A DNA stretch of 64,000 bases from G963663315 sp965204925 (lineage in GTDB: Bacteria > Pseudomonadota > Gammaproteobacteria > Arenicellales > Poriferihabitantaceae). The stretch is from contig OZ242021.1 of the NCBI GenBank assembly GCA_965204925.1, positions 930,001 to 994,000 on the forward strand, in the 5' to 3' direction. Below the pieces are notes generated by a model, which saw only the letters and a list, made by a program, of their open reading frames with translations, was not told the origin of the DNA and made no database searches. This document shows, piece after piece, positions 1 to 9,597 of the stretch (positions are counted from its first letter, which is position 1; each line of letters opens with the position of its first letter). The position numbers were made by a program, and so were the translations under genes.

Positions 1-1284
1 ATCACCGATCTCGAAAGAAGCTATCGCGTCAACCTGAACATGATCGGCCTTGATGGCCGGCCGCAGGTGTTTGATCTGAAGACGCTGCTCACCCAGTGGC
101 TCGAATTCCGCATTGCCACGGTCAGGCGGCGTTTGCAGTTTCGTTATGACACGGTACTTGCCAGGCTTCATGTGCTTGGGGGATTGCTCGTTGCCTTTCT
201 GAATCTTGATGAGGTGATCGCCATTATTCGATACGAGGACGCCCCCCGGGCCAGACTGATGGAGCGGTTCGACCTGGACGATTTGCAGGCAGACGCCATT
301 CTCGATACCCGTCTGCGCCATCTGGCAAGACTGGAGGAAATGAAAATTCGTTCGCAACAGGACGAACTGGAGAAGGAAGCGAACCACCTGTGCGCCGTAC
401 TTGGGTCCGAAACCCGTTTGAGGGCTGTTGTCAGGAATGAATTGCTGACCGATGCCGGAGAGTATGGCGACCCCAGAAGATCCCCGATCGTCCGGCGCAG
501 CGCGGCGAAGGCTCTGGAATATAACGAGTTGGTACCGGCGAAAACCGTGACCGTAATGCTGTCCGCCAAAGGCTGGATTCGGGCCGCAAACGGTCATGAT
601 GTTGAAATCGACAAACTGAATTTCAAAACCGGAGATCGGCACCTGTGCTCGGTCGAGGGCAAGACCAGCGATAGCCTCGTTGTGATCGACTCCGATGGCC
701 GTACTTATTCGGTAGCCGCCCATGATCTGCCTTCTGCCCGCAGTTTCGGTGAGCCGTTGAGCAGCAGTTGCACGCCGCGGCCGGGGGCGACATTCCGCGG
801 CCTGATGATCGGTAACGAAAAATCGCAATACCTGCTCGCCACCGATGCCGGTTACGGATTTGTCACGACCCTTGCCAACCTGGGCTCCCGAATCAAGGCC
901 GGCAAGTCGGTTTTGCGGGTGCCCGACGGGGGCAATGTGCTGATACCCCGGTCGATCGCCGATTTTGACGATGACTGGGTCGCAGTCGTTACCAATGTTG
1001 GCAGGCTGCTGGTTTTTACTGCAGGCGAAGTGGCGCGCCTGAACCGGGGCAAGGGCATGCGATTGATCCATATTCCCGCGGCAAAGTTCGGGTCAGGCGA
1101 GGAATTCGTAGTCGGTATCACCGTTTTTCAGGAAAATCACAACCTGCGCATCGACAGCGGTAAACGTTACCTGAACATGAGGCCGGCTGATTTTGACCCC
1201 TATGTCGACAGCCGCGCGAAAAGAGGAAAATTCCTGCCAAAAGGGTTTCGTCGAGTCCGCTCGATCGTACCCGTTGCGAGATGA
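1..1284 (+). CDS. parC: DNA topoisomerase IV subunit A, 3' part (5' cut by window edge)
   Basis: The frame is open from base 1, so this is the C-terminal ~427 residues of a longer protein. ParC forms the DNA cleavage subunit of topoisomerase IV, which decatenates daughter chromosomes together with ParE. Visible parts are the end of the breakage-reunion domain (the MIGLDGRPQV stretch, typical of type IIA A subunits), the helical segment with repeated acidic/basic heptads near residues 60-150, and the C-terminal beta-pinwheel. The GyrA box (QRRGGKG) is absent from the C-terminal domain, which favours ParC over GyrA. The catalytic tyrosine lies upstream of the window. The next gene, purC, starts 44 bp downstream on the same strand. 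Confidence 0.88.
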   Translation: MTDLERSYRVNLNMIGLDGRPQVFDLKTLLTQWLEFRIATVRRRLQFRYDTVLARLHVLGGLLVAFLNLDEVIAIIRYEDAPRARLMERFDLDDLQADAILDTRLRHLARLEEMKIRSQQDELEKEANHLCAVLGSETRLRAVVRNELLTDAGEYGDPRRSPIVRRSAAKALEYNELVPAKTVTVMLSAKGWIRAANGHDVEIDKLNFKTGDRHLCSVEGKTSDSLVVIDSDGRTYSVAAHDLPSARSFGEPLSSSCTPRPGATFRGLMIGNEKSQYLLATDAGYGFVTTLANLGSRIKAGKSVLRVPDGGNVLIPRSIADFDDDWVAVVTNVGRLLVFTAGEVARLNRGKGMRLIHIPAAKFGSGEEFVVGITVFQENHNLRIDSGKRYLNMRPADFDPYVDSRAKRGKFLPKGFRRVRSIVPVAR

Positions 1285-1328
1285 TGTTCCTGTAGAATCA
1301 ACCATTATCTGATTGAAGTCCTGTAAAA

Positions 1329-2219
1329 ATGAATATGAGCCAAGCCCTGTTTGAATCCGACGTTGCCGATCTCGAGTTATTGCATCGGGGAAAAGTAAGA
1401 GATATTTACGAGGTGGATGAAGATCACCTGTTGATCGTCACCAGTGACCGCATCTCGGCATTCGATGTCGTTCTTCCCCAACCGATTCCGGACAAGGGCC
1501 GCATCCTGACACGGATTGCCGATTTCTGGTTCGGACGAACCTCGGATCTGGCGCCAAACCATTTGAGCGGGCGTACGCTGGAACAGGTTGTGCCGCGTAC
1601 CGCAGATCGGCCGGCGCTTGCGGGACGCAGCATAGTCGTCAAGAAACTGAAACCATTGCCGGTTGAAGCCATTGTCAGAGGATATCTGATCGGCTCCGGC
1701 TGGAAAGACTACCAGAAAACCGGAGCGGTATGCGGAATTGCCCTGCCCGCAAACCTGAAGCAGGCGGACCGGTTGCCGGAAGCGATTTTCACCCCGTCCA
1801 CGAAAGCGCAGGCGGGAGACCACGACGAAAACATCAGCTACCCGCAAATGGTCGGGTTGCTCGGCGAAAACAGGGCCGCGCAGGTGCGCTCCCTGAGCCT
1901 GGAGATCTATACCCGCGCGGTCGAGTATGCGGCCGCTCGCGGCATTATTATTGCCGATACCAAGTTCGAATTCGGCGTTGATGAAAACAACACGTTGCAC
2001 CTGATTGACGAGGTCCTGACCCCGGATTCATCACGATTCTGGCCGGTCGATCAGTATCGACCCGGAACCAGCCCACCGAGTTTCGACAAACAATTTGTCC
2101 GCGATTACCTGGAGACTCTCGGCTGGGACAAAACCTCTCCAGCGCCACAATTGCCGCAAGAGATCATCACGAGAACAGCGCAGAAATATGCAGAGGTGGA
2201 GCAGGCGCTGACTTCCTGA
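1329..2219 (+). CDS. purC: Phosphoribosylaminoimidazole-succinocarboxamide synthase (SAICAR synthetase)
   Basis: PurC ligates aspartate to CAIR using ATP in purine biosynthesis. At 296 aa this is the longer form of the family, against ~237 aa in E. coli. Recognisable stretches are the N-terminal HRGKVRDIYEVDEDHLLIVT with SDRISAFDVVLPQPIPDKG, the VEAIVRGYLIGSGWKDY region, and LIDEVLTPDSSRFWP near residue 225, which holds nucleotide- and substrate-binding residues. The start is ATG 1329; a second ATG two codons later cannot be excluded. It lies between parC and an LPS-kinase-like gene, all on the plus strand. Confidence 0.95.
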   Translation: MNMSQALFESDVADLELLHRGKVRDIYEVDEDHLLIVTSDRISAFDVVLPQPIPDKGRILTRIADFWFGRTSDLAPNHLSGRTLEQVVPRTADRPALAGRSIVVKKLKPLPVEAIVRGYLIGSGWKDYQKTGAVCGIALPANLKQADRLPEAIFTPSTKAQAGDHDENISYPQMVGLLGENRAAQVRSLSLEIYTRAVEYAAARGIIIADTKFEFGVDENNTLHLIDEVLTPDSSRFWPVDQYRPGTSPPSFDKQFVRDYLETLGWDKTSPAPQLPQEIITRTAQKYAEVEQALTS

Positions 2220-2232
2220 ACAGGCTTCGTTA

Positions 2233-2943
2233 GTGAAACCGGACGTGCCGGTGAAATTGAAAATCCGGTTTCAAAGCGCCGAAGCCCGCATGGCCGGTAT
2301 CGACACGAAAAAACTCATTGAGAGACTGGAGGACGATTGCCGGGGAAACGGCATGCCGAAAGGCGCAACCCTGTTCAAGGATGACCGCGCTACGACACTG
2401 TACCGGGTGCCGTCGGAAGTGGGTGACTTGATCGTCAAACGATACAACACGAAAAATCTGTGGCACCTGTTGCGGCGAAACTTTCAGGTCAGCCGCGCCA
2501 GAAACTGTCTCAGGATGGCGCAAAGATACAGCGCTGCGGGTATCCGGGTAGCGCAGCCCATTGCCATGATCGAGAGCCGTCTGGGGCCTTTTGCCGGTCG
2601 TTCCTGGTATGTCAGCCGATTCGTCGATAGCGTCCTGCTGTCGGATTATCTTGATATGGAAGACTGGGCAACGCCGCTTCACTCCATACAGGGGAAAGTT
2701 CCGGCGCTGTTCGAGGTCTTGCGGGATCATGCCCTGTCCCACGGCGATATGAAGGCGACCAACCTGCTCGTACACGATGACAATCTCGTTGTGATCGATC
2801 TGGACAGTGCAAAACAACACCGCTGGAAATTTTTTCACCGGCTTGCGTTACGCCGTGACAAGGCGCGGTTTCTTGAAAACTGGAATGAGCAACCGTTATT
2901 GTACCGACACTTGGAGTGGGAACTCGCGCATATCGGATCGTAA
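2233..2943 (+). CDS. Lipopolysaccharide kinase (InaA/Kdo-kinase-like) family protein
   Basis: A 236-aa protein-kinase-like fold protein of the InaA/WaaP/KdkA type, which usually phosphorylates sugars of the LPS inner core. Seen: a phosphate-anchoring lysine candidate in DLIVKRYNTKN, the catalytic-loop equivalent SHGDMKATNLLV near residue 175, and the metal-binding VIDLDS near 190, which stands in for DFG. The chosen start is GTG 2233, 13 bp after purC; ATG 2290 (MAGIDTKK) is an alternative. Substrate is not deducible from sequence. It shares a plus-strand run with gmhB and plsC, which fits envelope biogenesis. Confidence 0.72.
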   Translation: MKPDVPVKLKIRFQSAEARMAGIDTKKLIERLEDDCRGNGMPKGATLFKDDRATTLYRVPSEVGDLIVKRYNTKNLWHLLRRNFQVSRARNCLRMAQRYSAAGIRVAQPIAMIESRLGPFAGRSWYVSRFVDSVLLSDYLDMEDWATPLHSIQGKVPALFEVLRDHALSHGDMKATNLLVHDDNLVVIDLDSAKQHRWKFFHRLALRRDKARFLENWNEQPLLYRHLEWELAHIGS

Positions 2944-2947
2944 TGGC

Positions 2948-4630
2948 ATGAACACATTTACAGGACAGGGCACAGATCCCGGGGGGTGGATTGACAGATT
3001 GTGGCAAAAGGACAAAACCCTGTGGAAATCCGCATTTGCCAGCGGCGATGACCCGGGTAAATGGCTGGGATGGCTGGATGCGGTCGAGTGGATGCGCGAA
3101 CAGATTGGCCCGCTGTCCGTCTGGGCAGATGAAATCTGCAAATGCGGCAGGTACGACCATGCCGCGTTGCTCGGTATGGGCGGGGCGAGCCTGGCTGCCA
3201 CGGTTTTTTCCGGTTTATTTACCAGTCGACCCGGGTTTTTGCCGTTGACTGTAGTGGATACGACGTCTCCTGCACAAATCAACGCGCTTGATTTCGACCC
3301 TGCAAGGACGTTGTTTGTGGTTTCCAGCAAGTCCGGCCGCACGCTGGAAACGAACGATTTGCTGGCATGGTTTTATGAACAGGCCGGGCGCGAGGACAAA
3401 AATGCGGGGGGGCGCTTTGTCGCCATTACGGACGCCGGCTCTCCACTTGCCCGCAAGGCATCGCAGTCGGGTTTCTGCCGTGTATTCCTGAACCCCGTGG
3501 ATATCGGTGGACGTTATTCGGCGCTGAGTTTCTTCGGTCTCGTTCCGGCGGCGCTCATCGGGGTCGACCTGCGTTTGCTGCTGGAAAATCTGATAAGTTT
3601 CTGCGCCCGGGTAAAATCGGGAGAGGACACCACGGTCACCGCGCTGGCTCGGCTGCTCGGCGACAGCGCACTGTCGGGGAAGAGGCGGATGCGGCTTGAT
3701 ATCGCAGAACCGCTTGCGCCCCTGGGCGCCTGGATTGAACAACTGATCGCCGAAAGTACGGGCAAAAACGGGGTCGGGCTGATTCCGCTTCATGGGGAAA
3801 CCGGAGGCGCATGCGACCGCAAGGAGGCAGGACCGGAGGGCGGCTTCACCATAAACATCGCAGCCGGATTCGCCCGCTGCGAGGACGTTGCGCATGCTGA
3901 TTTGAGCTGGTCGCTGAACGAACCCTGCGATATCGCCAGAGAGTTCTTTCGCTGGCAAATGGCGGCAACACTGGCAACGGTGATCATGGACATCAATCCC
4001 TTTGATCAGCCGGATGTGGAACAGGCGAAAAGTAGCGCGCGGACACTGGTCGATGAGAAACGGTCGGTCGGGTTACGGGCGTTGATGGAAAACGATTTTT
4101 GTATCTTTTATACCCGTGACGCCGGCCTCGCCGCGCCGGCCGGCAACCGGCTTGCGGATGTGTTCGAGCAATTTCAGTCCGGCCTGGCGGCGGCTGAATA
4201 TCTCGGCATTACAGCCTGGCTGCCCGCATTCACTGCGGTCGTGGAGAATCTTCAGCAAATCAGGACACAGTTGTCACGCAGCTTGCAGTTGCCGACAACG
4301 CTGGGATTCGGTCCGCGCTACCTGCACTCCACGGGGCAGTTGCACAAGGGCGGCCCCGCGAGCGGTTGCTTTATCCAGATCACGGAAAGTAAACTTGAGG
4401 CCTTGCCGATTCCGGGTCGTCAATACGGTTTTCATGATCTCCACCGCGCCCAGGCTGACAGCGATTACCTCGTTCTTGCAAACAAGGCGCGTCCGATCAT
4501 GCGTATTGCACTGAAAGGCGACAGACTCGAAGCCTTGCGCCGTCTGCGCGAGGGGCTGGCGGAAATTGCCGCCCCGGATTTACCCGAACTGTCCGGTTTG
4601 CAAACACCATGCTCACATTCCAGCAGTTGA
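2948..4630 (+). CDS. Glucose-6-phosphate isomerase-like SIS-domain protein
   Basis: 560 aa, resembling the phosphoglucose isomerase half of bifunctional transaldolase/PGI proteins more than the classical E. coli Pgi. It probably interconverts glucose-6-P and fructose-6-P. Seen: the first SIS motif LLGMGGASLAATVF, VVDTTSPAQI, the phosphate-binding VVSSKSGRTLETNDL, and a C-terminal GPRYLHSTGQLHKGGP stretch that matches the PGI active-site histidine region. The open frame extends upstream to 2807 but would overlap the previous gene; ATG 2948, just 4 bp after that gene's stop, is the natural start. It overlaps glyQ by 22 bp, which suggests translational coupling. No transaldolase domain is attached. 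Confidence 0.8.
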   Translation: MNTFTGQGTDPGGWIDRLWQKDKTLWKSAFASGDDPGKWLGWLDAVEWMREQIGPLSVWADEICKCGRYDHAALLGMGGASLAATVFSGLFTSRPGFLPLTVVDTTSPAQINALDFDPARTLFVVSSKSGRTLETNDLLAWFYEQAGREDKNAGGRFVAITDAGSPLARKASQSGFCRVFLNPVDIGGRYSALSFFGLVPAALIGVDLRLLLENLISFCARVKSGEDTTVTALARLLGDSALSGKRRMRLDIAEPLAPLGAWIEQLIAESTGKNGVGLIPLHGETGGACDRKEAGPEGGFTINIAAGFARCEDVAHADLSWSLNEPCDIAREFFRWQMAATLATVIMDINPFDQPDVEQAKSSARTLVDEKRSVGLRALMENDFCIFYTRDAGLAAPAGNRLADVFEQFQSGLAAAEYLGITAWLPAFTAVVENLQQIRTQLSRSLQLPTTLGFGPRYLHSTGQLHKGGPASGCFIQITESKLEALPIPGRQYGFHDLHRAQADSDYLVLANKARPIMRIALKGDRLEALRRLREGLAEIAAPDLPELSGLQTPCSHSSS

Positions 4631-5520
4631 TCATGGCCCTCCAGCAGTACTGGAGCGCACAGGGCTGCGTGCTCATGCAGCCCTGTGATATGGAGATGGG
4701 GGCCGGCACATTTCATCCGGCGACGTTCCTGGCGGCAGTGGGTCCGGAGCCGATTCGTGCAGCCTATGTGCAACCGTCGCGGCGCCCTGCAGACGGCCGC
4801 TACGGGGACAATCCCAACAGGTTGCAGCATTATTTCCAGTTCCAGGTCATGCTGAAACCCTCACCGGATAATTTTCAGGATCTGTATCTGGGTTCATTGG
4901 CCGGCCTCGGGCTGGATATGCAGAAAGACGATATTCGTTTTGTCGAGGATGATTGGGAGTCGCCGACACTTGGCGCCTGGGGGCTGGGCTGGGAAATCTG
5001 GCTGAACGGCATGGAGGTCTCCCAGTTCACGTACTTTCAACAGGTCGGAGGCCGCGACTGCCGGCCGGTGAGCGGAGAGATCACGTACGGCCTCGAACGC
5101 ATCGCCATGTATCTGCAAGGAGTGGATTCCGTATTCGACCTGGTCTGGAACGGGGCCGAAAGCTGCGGCGCTGCCGGACAATACAAATATGGCGACTTGT
5201 ATCTGCAAAATGAACAGGAACAGTCCGCCTACAATTTCGATCATGCCAATGTCGGGATTTTGAAGGAGCAGTTCGACAACGCCGAGGCTACCGCCCGCCA
5301 GCTTCTTCAGGAAAATCTTTCCCTGCCGGCTTATGAACAGGTTTTGAGAGCATCCCATACGTTCAATTTACTGGAGGCCCGGCGCGCAATCGGTGTTACT
5401 GAGAGAGCCAGATACATTGGACGGGTGAGGAATCTGGCCAAGGGCGTAGCCGACAAATATTACGACAGCCGGAAAAAACTCGGTTTCCCCAGAGGGAAAG
5501 CCGGGACGGACGGTTCGTAA
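4609..5520 (+). CDS. glyQ: Glycyl-tRNA synthetase alpha subunit
   Basis: 303 aa, the usual length. The alpha subunit of bacterial alpha2-beta2 GlyRS carries the class II catalytic core that adenylates glycine. Clear family landmarks are LTFQQLIMALQQYWSAQGC at the N-terminus, PCDMEMGAGTFHPATFL, the VQPSRRPADGRYGDNPNR stretch, and GLERIAMYLQGV near residue 163 with the motif 3 arginine. ATG 4609 lies inside the 3' end of the PGI-like gene. It is followed by glyS after a 23-bp gap, the standard gene order. Confidence 0.97.
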   Translation: MLTFQQLIMALQQYWSAQGCVLMQPCDMEMGAGTFHPATFLAAVGPEPIRAAYVQPSRRPADGRYGDNPNRLQHYFQFQVMLKPSPDNFQDLYLGSLAGLGLDMQKDDIRFVEDDWESPTLGAWGLGWEIWLNGMEVSQFTYFQQVGGRDCRPVSGEITYGLERIAMYLQGVDSVFDLVWNGAESCGAAGQYKYGDLYLQNEQEQSAYNFDHANVGILKEQFDNAEATARQLLQENLSLPAYEQVLRASHTFNLLEARRAIGVTERARYIGRVRNLAKGVADKYYDSRKKLGFPRGKAGTDGS

Positions 5521-5543
5521 TCCGCAATGAGCGCGGAGAGTTG

Positions 5544-7715
5544 ATGGTGTCGAGCGAAAGAAATTTTCCTGCCGCGAGAAAGTCGCTGCTGGTTGAGCTC
5601 GGTACCGAAGAGTTGCCGCCAAAAGCGCTGAAAAACCTGGCGCAATCGTTTGCCGCAACGTTTTTCCGGGGACTGGTTTCAGAAGGACTGGCACGAGACA
5701 ACGCGGCAGATATGAAGTGGTACGCAACCCCCCGGCGCCTGGCAGTCGGAGTCCGTAATGTACTGGAGATACAACCCGACCGCATAGAGGAAAAAAGAGG
5801 CCCGGCGTTGCAGGCTGCATACGATCAGCATGGCGCCGCAACTCGCGCCGCACAGGGGTTCGCCCGGTCTTGCGGGGTGAAACTGTCCGCCCTTGGGACG
5901 AGACGGACTGAAAAGGGCGCCTGGCTGGTTTTTGAAAAAAAGCGGCCGGGGAGCGGTCTTGATGAAGTGGTAACACGCTGTCTGGAGCACAGCATCCGCT
6001 CCCTGCCTGTTGCAAAAAGAATGAGATGGGGAGATCATGAGGCGGAATTTGTCCGCCCGGTTCGCTGGCTGCTTGCATTGCATGGCAGCAACGTGGTGCG
6101 CACCAGGGCGCTGGGACTTGAATCCGGCAGGACGACGAGAGGACATCGCTTTCACAGCGCCGGCTGTGTCGAGATACCCTCTGCCGATCAATACCCCGAT
6201 TTGCTTGAAACCGAAGGCAGCGTTATTGCAGACTACGCTCAACGTCAATCGGTCATCCGGGAACAGGCAGCGCGGCTCGCGGACAAGACGGGGGCCAGAG
6301 TCCTCATGCGACAGGAGTTACTTGATGAAGTGACCGGACTGGTGGAATGGCCGGTTGCGCTGGCCGGCGAATTTGACCGGCGATTCCTGGAACTGCCACA
6401 AGAAGTATTGATCGCTACGATGGCCGATCACCAGAAATATTTCCACATGGTCGATGACCGTGACCGGCTGGCGCCCGTATTCGTAACGATAAGCAATACA
6501 GAGAGCAAATCCCCCGAACGGGTGCGGCAGGGTAATGAGCGGGTATTGCGCGCCAGATTGTCCGATGCCGGGTTTTTCTGGCGCACGGACCAGAAAATAC
6601 CATTGCGAAACCGGGTCGGGGATTTAAGAGGGGTGTTGTTTCATGATCGGCTCGGCACGGTGCATGACAAGGTCGGGCGCATCCGCAGAGTCAGCCGCTT
6701 TATTGCCGGGCAGCTTGATGTTGACGCAAAGGCCGTGGATACAGTTGCCGAGCTATGCAAGGCGGACCTCGTTACCGGCCTGGTCGGTGAGTTCCCGGAA
6801 TTACAGGGTACAATCGGCAGATACTATGCCCGCAACGAGGGTTACGGGGAATCCGTTGCCAATGCGATCGAGACGCATTACAAACCGCGGACTGCCGCCG
6901 ATACGGTACCGTCCGACCCGCTGGCAATATGCGTCGCCCTGGCTGACCGAGCCGACAGTCTGGTCGGATTGTTCGGTTGCGGGGAATCTCCGGGCGGAGA
7001 CAAGGATCCGTTTGCGCTGCGCAGGGCGGCGCTCGGGGTATTCCGCATGATCGTGGAAAATCAGCTGGACCTTGATTTGTATGCACTCTATGACGAAACA
7101 TCGAAACTCTCGTTATGCGGCTCCGATACTTCATCCCTGCCTGTTGTCGAATCCGTGGACGAAGAGCGCCGCACCGACCTCGTCAAGCAGGTCTATGATT
7201 TTACGATGGAGCGTTCCAAAGGCTATTTTGAATCACAGGGCTACAACGCCGATCAGTACGCGTCCGTGTCCGGCGCCCGGCCGGCGCCGACCCGGCCGCT
7301 GGATTTCGCGCGGCGTCTTGAGTCGGTGCATTACTTTTTCAACAACCACACGAGCGCTGCCCAATCCCTCGCTTCAGCCAACAAACGAATCGGCAATATG
7401 CTGTCGAAGAGCGATGTGGCGGTCGAGGCAAGAGATTTCGACGCGAACGCGGCCTGCGAACCGGCCGAGAAAGATCTGGCAGCCATACTTGAACGCATTG
7501 GCGGTCAGGTACACGACCGTTTCCGGGCGCATGACTATATTGCGGGGCTTTCCCAACTGGCCGCATTGAAGGAGCCGGTGGACCGATTTTTCGATCATGT
7601 TATGGTCATGCACAACGACAAAACGATCCGCCGCAACCGATTGGCGACACTGGCGAGGATTCGTCAGTTATTTCTGGGGGTCGCGGATATTTCAAAAATC
7701 AGAATCAAACCGTGA
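5544..7715 (+). CDS. glyS: Glycyl-tRNA synthetase beta subunit
   Basis: 723 aa, slightly longer than the ~690 aa typical of the family. The beta subunit recognises tRNA-Gly and carries an HD-like domain and a C-terminal anticodon-binding (DALR-like) domain. Landmarks: LLVELGTEELPPKAL at the N-terminus, ATPRRLAV, MADHQKYFHMVD, and ADRADSLVGLFGCGESPGGDKDPFALRRA (only parts quoted by motif: GDKDPFALRR) near residue 485. ATG 5544 is preferred over the adjacent TTG 5541. Its TGA overlaps the GTG start of the next gene in a GTGA arrangement. Confidence 0.96.
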   Translation: MVSSERNFPAARKSLLVELGTEELPPKALKNLAQSFAATFFRGLVSEGLARDNAADMKWYATPRRLAVGVRNVLEIQPDRIEEKRGPALQAAYDQHGAATRAAQGFARSCGVKLSALGTRRTEKGAWLVFEKKRPGSGLDEVVTRCLEHSIRSLPVAKRMRWGDHEAEFVRPVRWLLALHGSNVVRTRALGLESGRTTRGHRFHSAGCVEIPSADQYPDLLETEGSVIADYAQRQSVIREQAARLADKTGARVLMRQELLDEVTGLVEWPVALAGEFDRRFLELPQEVLIATMADHQKYFHMVDDRDRLAPVFVTISNTESKSPERVRQGNERVLRARLSDAGFFWRTDQKIPLRNRVGDLRGVLFHDRLGTVHDKVGRIRRVSRFIAGQLDVDAKAVDTVAELCKADLVTGLVGEFPELQGTIGRYYARNEGYGESVANAIETHYKPRTAADTVPSDPLAICVALADRADSLVGLFGCGESPGGDKDPFALRRAALGVFRMIVENQLDLDLYALYDETSKLSLCGSDTSSLPVVESVDEERRTDLVKQVYDFTMERSKGYFESQGYNADQYASVSGARPAPTRPLDFARRLESVHYFFNNHTSAAQSLASANKRIGNMLSKSDVAVEARDFDANAACEPAEKDLAAILERIGGQVHDRFRAHDYIAGLSQLAALKEPVDRFFDHVMVMHNDKTIRRNRLATLARIRQLFLGVADISKIRIKP

Positions 7716-8083
7716 ACCCGGACTCCTTTAACGACATGATCGACGAGGTGCGGCGATTCCATCGAAAACACCGCTTTCATGAAGAGAAAGGCGAAGATAT
7801 GGTATATCGGACCGCACTTATGGCCGAGGAACTCGGAGAGATTTCCGCTTGTGTGACGAAGGGAAAATCGACGGAAGAACTGGCCGAGGAATGCGCAGAC
7901 CTTTTGATTCTGCTGCTGGGCAATGCCGTTGCCGCTGATTTTGACCTGAACGAGGCCTTCTGGCAGAAAATGCAGAAAGTCAACCTGCGCACCGGCAAGA
8001 TCATTGACGGGCGCATTCGGGTGTCGGATTTTGCGCAAGTCGGCGACAATGGTGATGAGGATACTCCTCAGACAGTGGACTGA
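7712..8083 (+). CDS. MazG-like nucleotide pyrophosphohydrolase
   Basis: 123 aa, all-alpha NTP pyrophosphatase of the MazG/dUTPase-like superfamily, expected to hydrolyse a nucleoside triphosphate to NMP and PPi. The metal-binding pattern is visible as AEELGEIS near residue 38 and EECADLLILL near 66 (ExxE...ExxD). The start is GTG 7712, which overlaps the glyS stop codon, so it is probably translationally coupled. The true substrate (non-canonical NTPs or other) cannot be read from sequence. Confidence 0.75.
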   Translation: MNPDSFNDMIDEVRRFHRKHRFHEEKGEDMVYRTALMAEELGEISACVTKGKSTEELAEECADLLILLLGNAVAADFDLNEAFWQKMQKVNLRTGKIIDGRIRVSDFAQVGDNGDEDTPQTVD

Positions 8084-8109
8084 GAACCCGGGGAAAGTCA
8101 CAATACAAT

Positions 8110-8679
8110 ATGGATAACCGGAAACTGATCGTGCTGGACCGCGATGGCGTGATTAATGAGGATTCGGACAGCCATATCCGCTCGCCTGAACAGTGGGTTG
8201 CCATTCCCGGCAGCCTCGAAGCGATTGCCCGGCTATGCCGGCAGGACTATCAAATCGTCGTTGTGACCAATCAGTCCGGGATATCGCGAGGATATTATTC
8301 GGTCAATACCCTCAACCGCATCCATCAGAAAATGCTGGATGAACTGGGTCATTCCGGTGGAGAGATCAGCGCATTTTTCTTCTGCCCGCATAGCGATCAG
8401 CACCATTGTGAATGCAGAAAACCAAAGCCGGGAATGTTGCTGGAGTTGGCGCAGCGCCTGAAATGCAATCTGCATGATGTTCCTGTTGTAGGGGACTCAT
8501 TGCGTGACATACAGGCGGCGCAAGCGGCAGGGGCCAGACCGGTTCTGGTCGAAACCGGCAAGGGCCTGGACACGTTGAAACTGCTGCAATCCGGCCGGAT
8601 TCACGAAAAATTCAGACAGGCGCCACGGTTCAGCGATCTGGCGTCTTTCGTTGATCACATACTCGCTCCCGTTACATAG
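8110..8679 (+). CDS. gmhB: D-glycero-beta-D-manno-heptose-1,7-bisphosphate 7-phosphatase
   Basis: 189 aa HAD-superfamily phosphatase that removes the 7-phosphate in ADP-heptose synthesis for the LPS inner core. Seen: HAD motif I LDRDGVINED at residues 8-17, NQSGISRG (motif II region), the zinc-binding CPH/CECRKPKPG cluster near residues 95-112, and VVGDSLRDIQAA (motif IV). The glyS-gmhB-plsC order recurs in many gammaproteobacteria. It starts at ATG 8110 and ends with TAG, showing that UAG is a normal stop in this genome. Confidence 0.93.
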   Translation: MDNRKLIVLDRDGVINEDSDSHIRSPEQWVAIPGSLEAIARLCRQDYQIVVVTNQSGISRGYYSVNTLNRIHQKMLDELGHSGGEISAFFFCPHSDQHHCECRKPKPGMLLELAQRLKCNLHDVPVVGDSLRDIQAAQAAGARPVLVETGKGLDTLKLLQSGRIHEKFRQAPRFSDLASFVDHILAPVT

Positions 8680-8853
8680 CGGATGAACGATCGGCCATAC
8701 GCTGGATACCGCCGGATATATGCACGACGCCGTTAATGGTATTCGAGGTATGATCGTCCCGGCCAAGCGCAGGGGCAACCCCCCGTGGCCGCCCGCCTCC
8801 TGTTCCGTATACGGCCAGCGCCGGTCTGCGGGCAGACACAAAGACCCTGCCCG

Positions 8854-9597
8854 ATGAGAGCAATGAAAACAGGCTTGTTGTTTTGCCGGGCCCTGCTCTA
8901 CTTCACCGGTCAGGTGATGAGTACAGTCGTTGTTTGCTGCCTCGCATTACTGTGTTTCAGACTGCCCTCGCTGACCCGCGCCCGTGTGATCGGAGTCTGG
9001 GCGCGGTTCAATATCCGTACACTGGGCTGGCTGTGCGGTGTTCACTACCGCGTATCGGGCATAGAGAATATTCCCCCGGGGCCAGCCATCGTCATGGCCA
9101 ACCATCAGTCCGCATGGGAAACGCTGGCCTTTCAGTTGATTTTCCCGGCACAGTCCTATTTATTGAAGCAGGAATTGCTGTGGATTCCGGTTTTCGGATG
9201 GGGTCTGGCGCTGAACCGGCCGATCTCGATCAATCGTTCCAGGAAAATCCGCGCGCTTGATACCCTGGTCCAGGAAGGCGTGATCCGGCTGAAAGAGGGC
9301 CGCTGGCTCGTTATATTCCCTGAAGGGACGCGTCGCAGCCCCGGCGACATGACAAAATTTCAGATCGGAGGCGCCATGATCGCGGCAAAATCAGGCTATC
9401 CGGTCGTACCGGTGGCCCACAATTCGGGAGTGTTCTGGCCAAAAAGGAGTTTTCTGAAATATCCGGGAACGATTGAGGTCATCATTGGTCCGATGATCAC
9501 AAGCCGCGGCAGGAAAGCGCGCCAGATCAACCGGGAGGTGGAAGAGTGGATTACAACAAGGCAACAAGCCTTGCCGCGCACCCGTTCAGGCATTTGA
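8854..9597 (+). CDS. plsC: 1-acyl-sn-glycerol-3-phosphate acyltransferase
   Basis: 247 aa membrane acyltransferase that acylates lysophosphatidate at sn-2 to give phosphatidate. Seen: an N-terminal hydrophobic segment (residues ~12-36), the catalytic motif ANHQSAWE (the HX4E variant common in proteobacteria in place of HX4D), and FPEGTRR near residue 153. The open frame extends to 8785, but ATG 8854 (or 8863) gives the normal length. Its last 12 bp overlap the end of the convergent rsmA, so the two transcripts collide with no space for an independent terminator. Confidence 0.9.
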   Translation: MRAMKTGLLFCRALLYFTGQVMSTVVVCCLALLCFRLPSLTRARVIGVWARFNIRTLGWLCGVHYRVSGIENIPPGPAIVMANHQSAWETLAFQLIFPAQSYLLKQELLWIPVFGWGLALNRPISINRSRKIRALDTLVQEGVIRLKEGRWLVIFPEGTRRSPGDMTKFQIGGAMIAAKSGYPVVPVAHNSGVFWPKRSFLKYPGTIEVIIGPMITSRGRKARQINREVEEWITTRQQALPRTRSGI

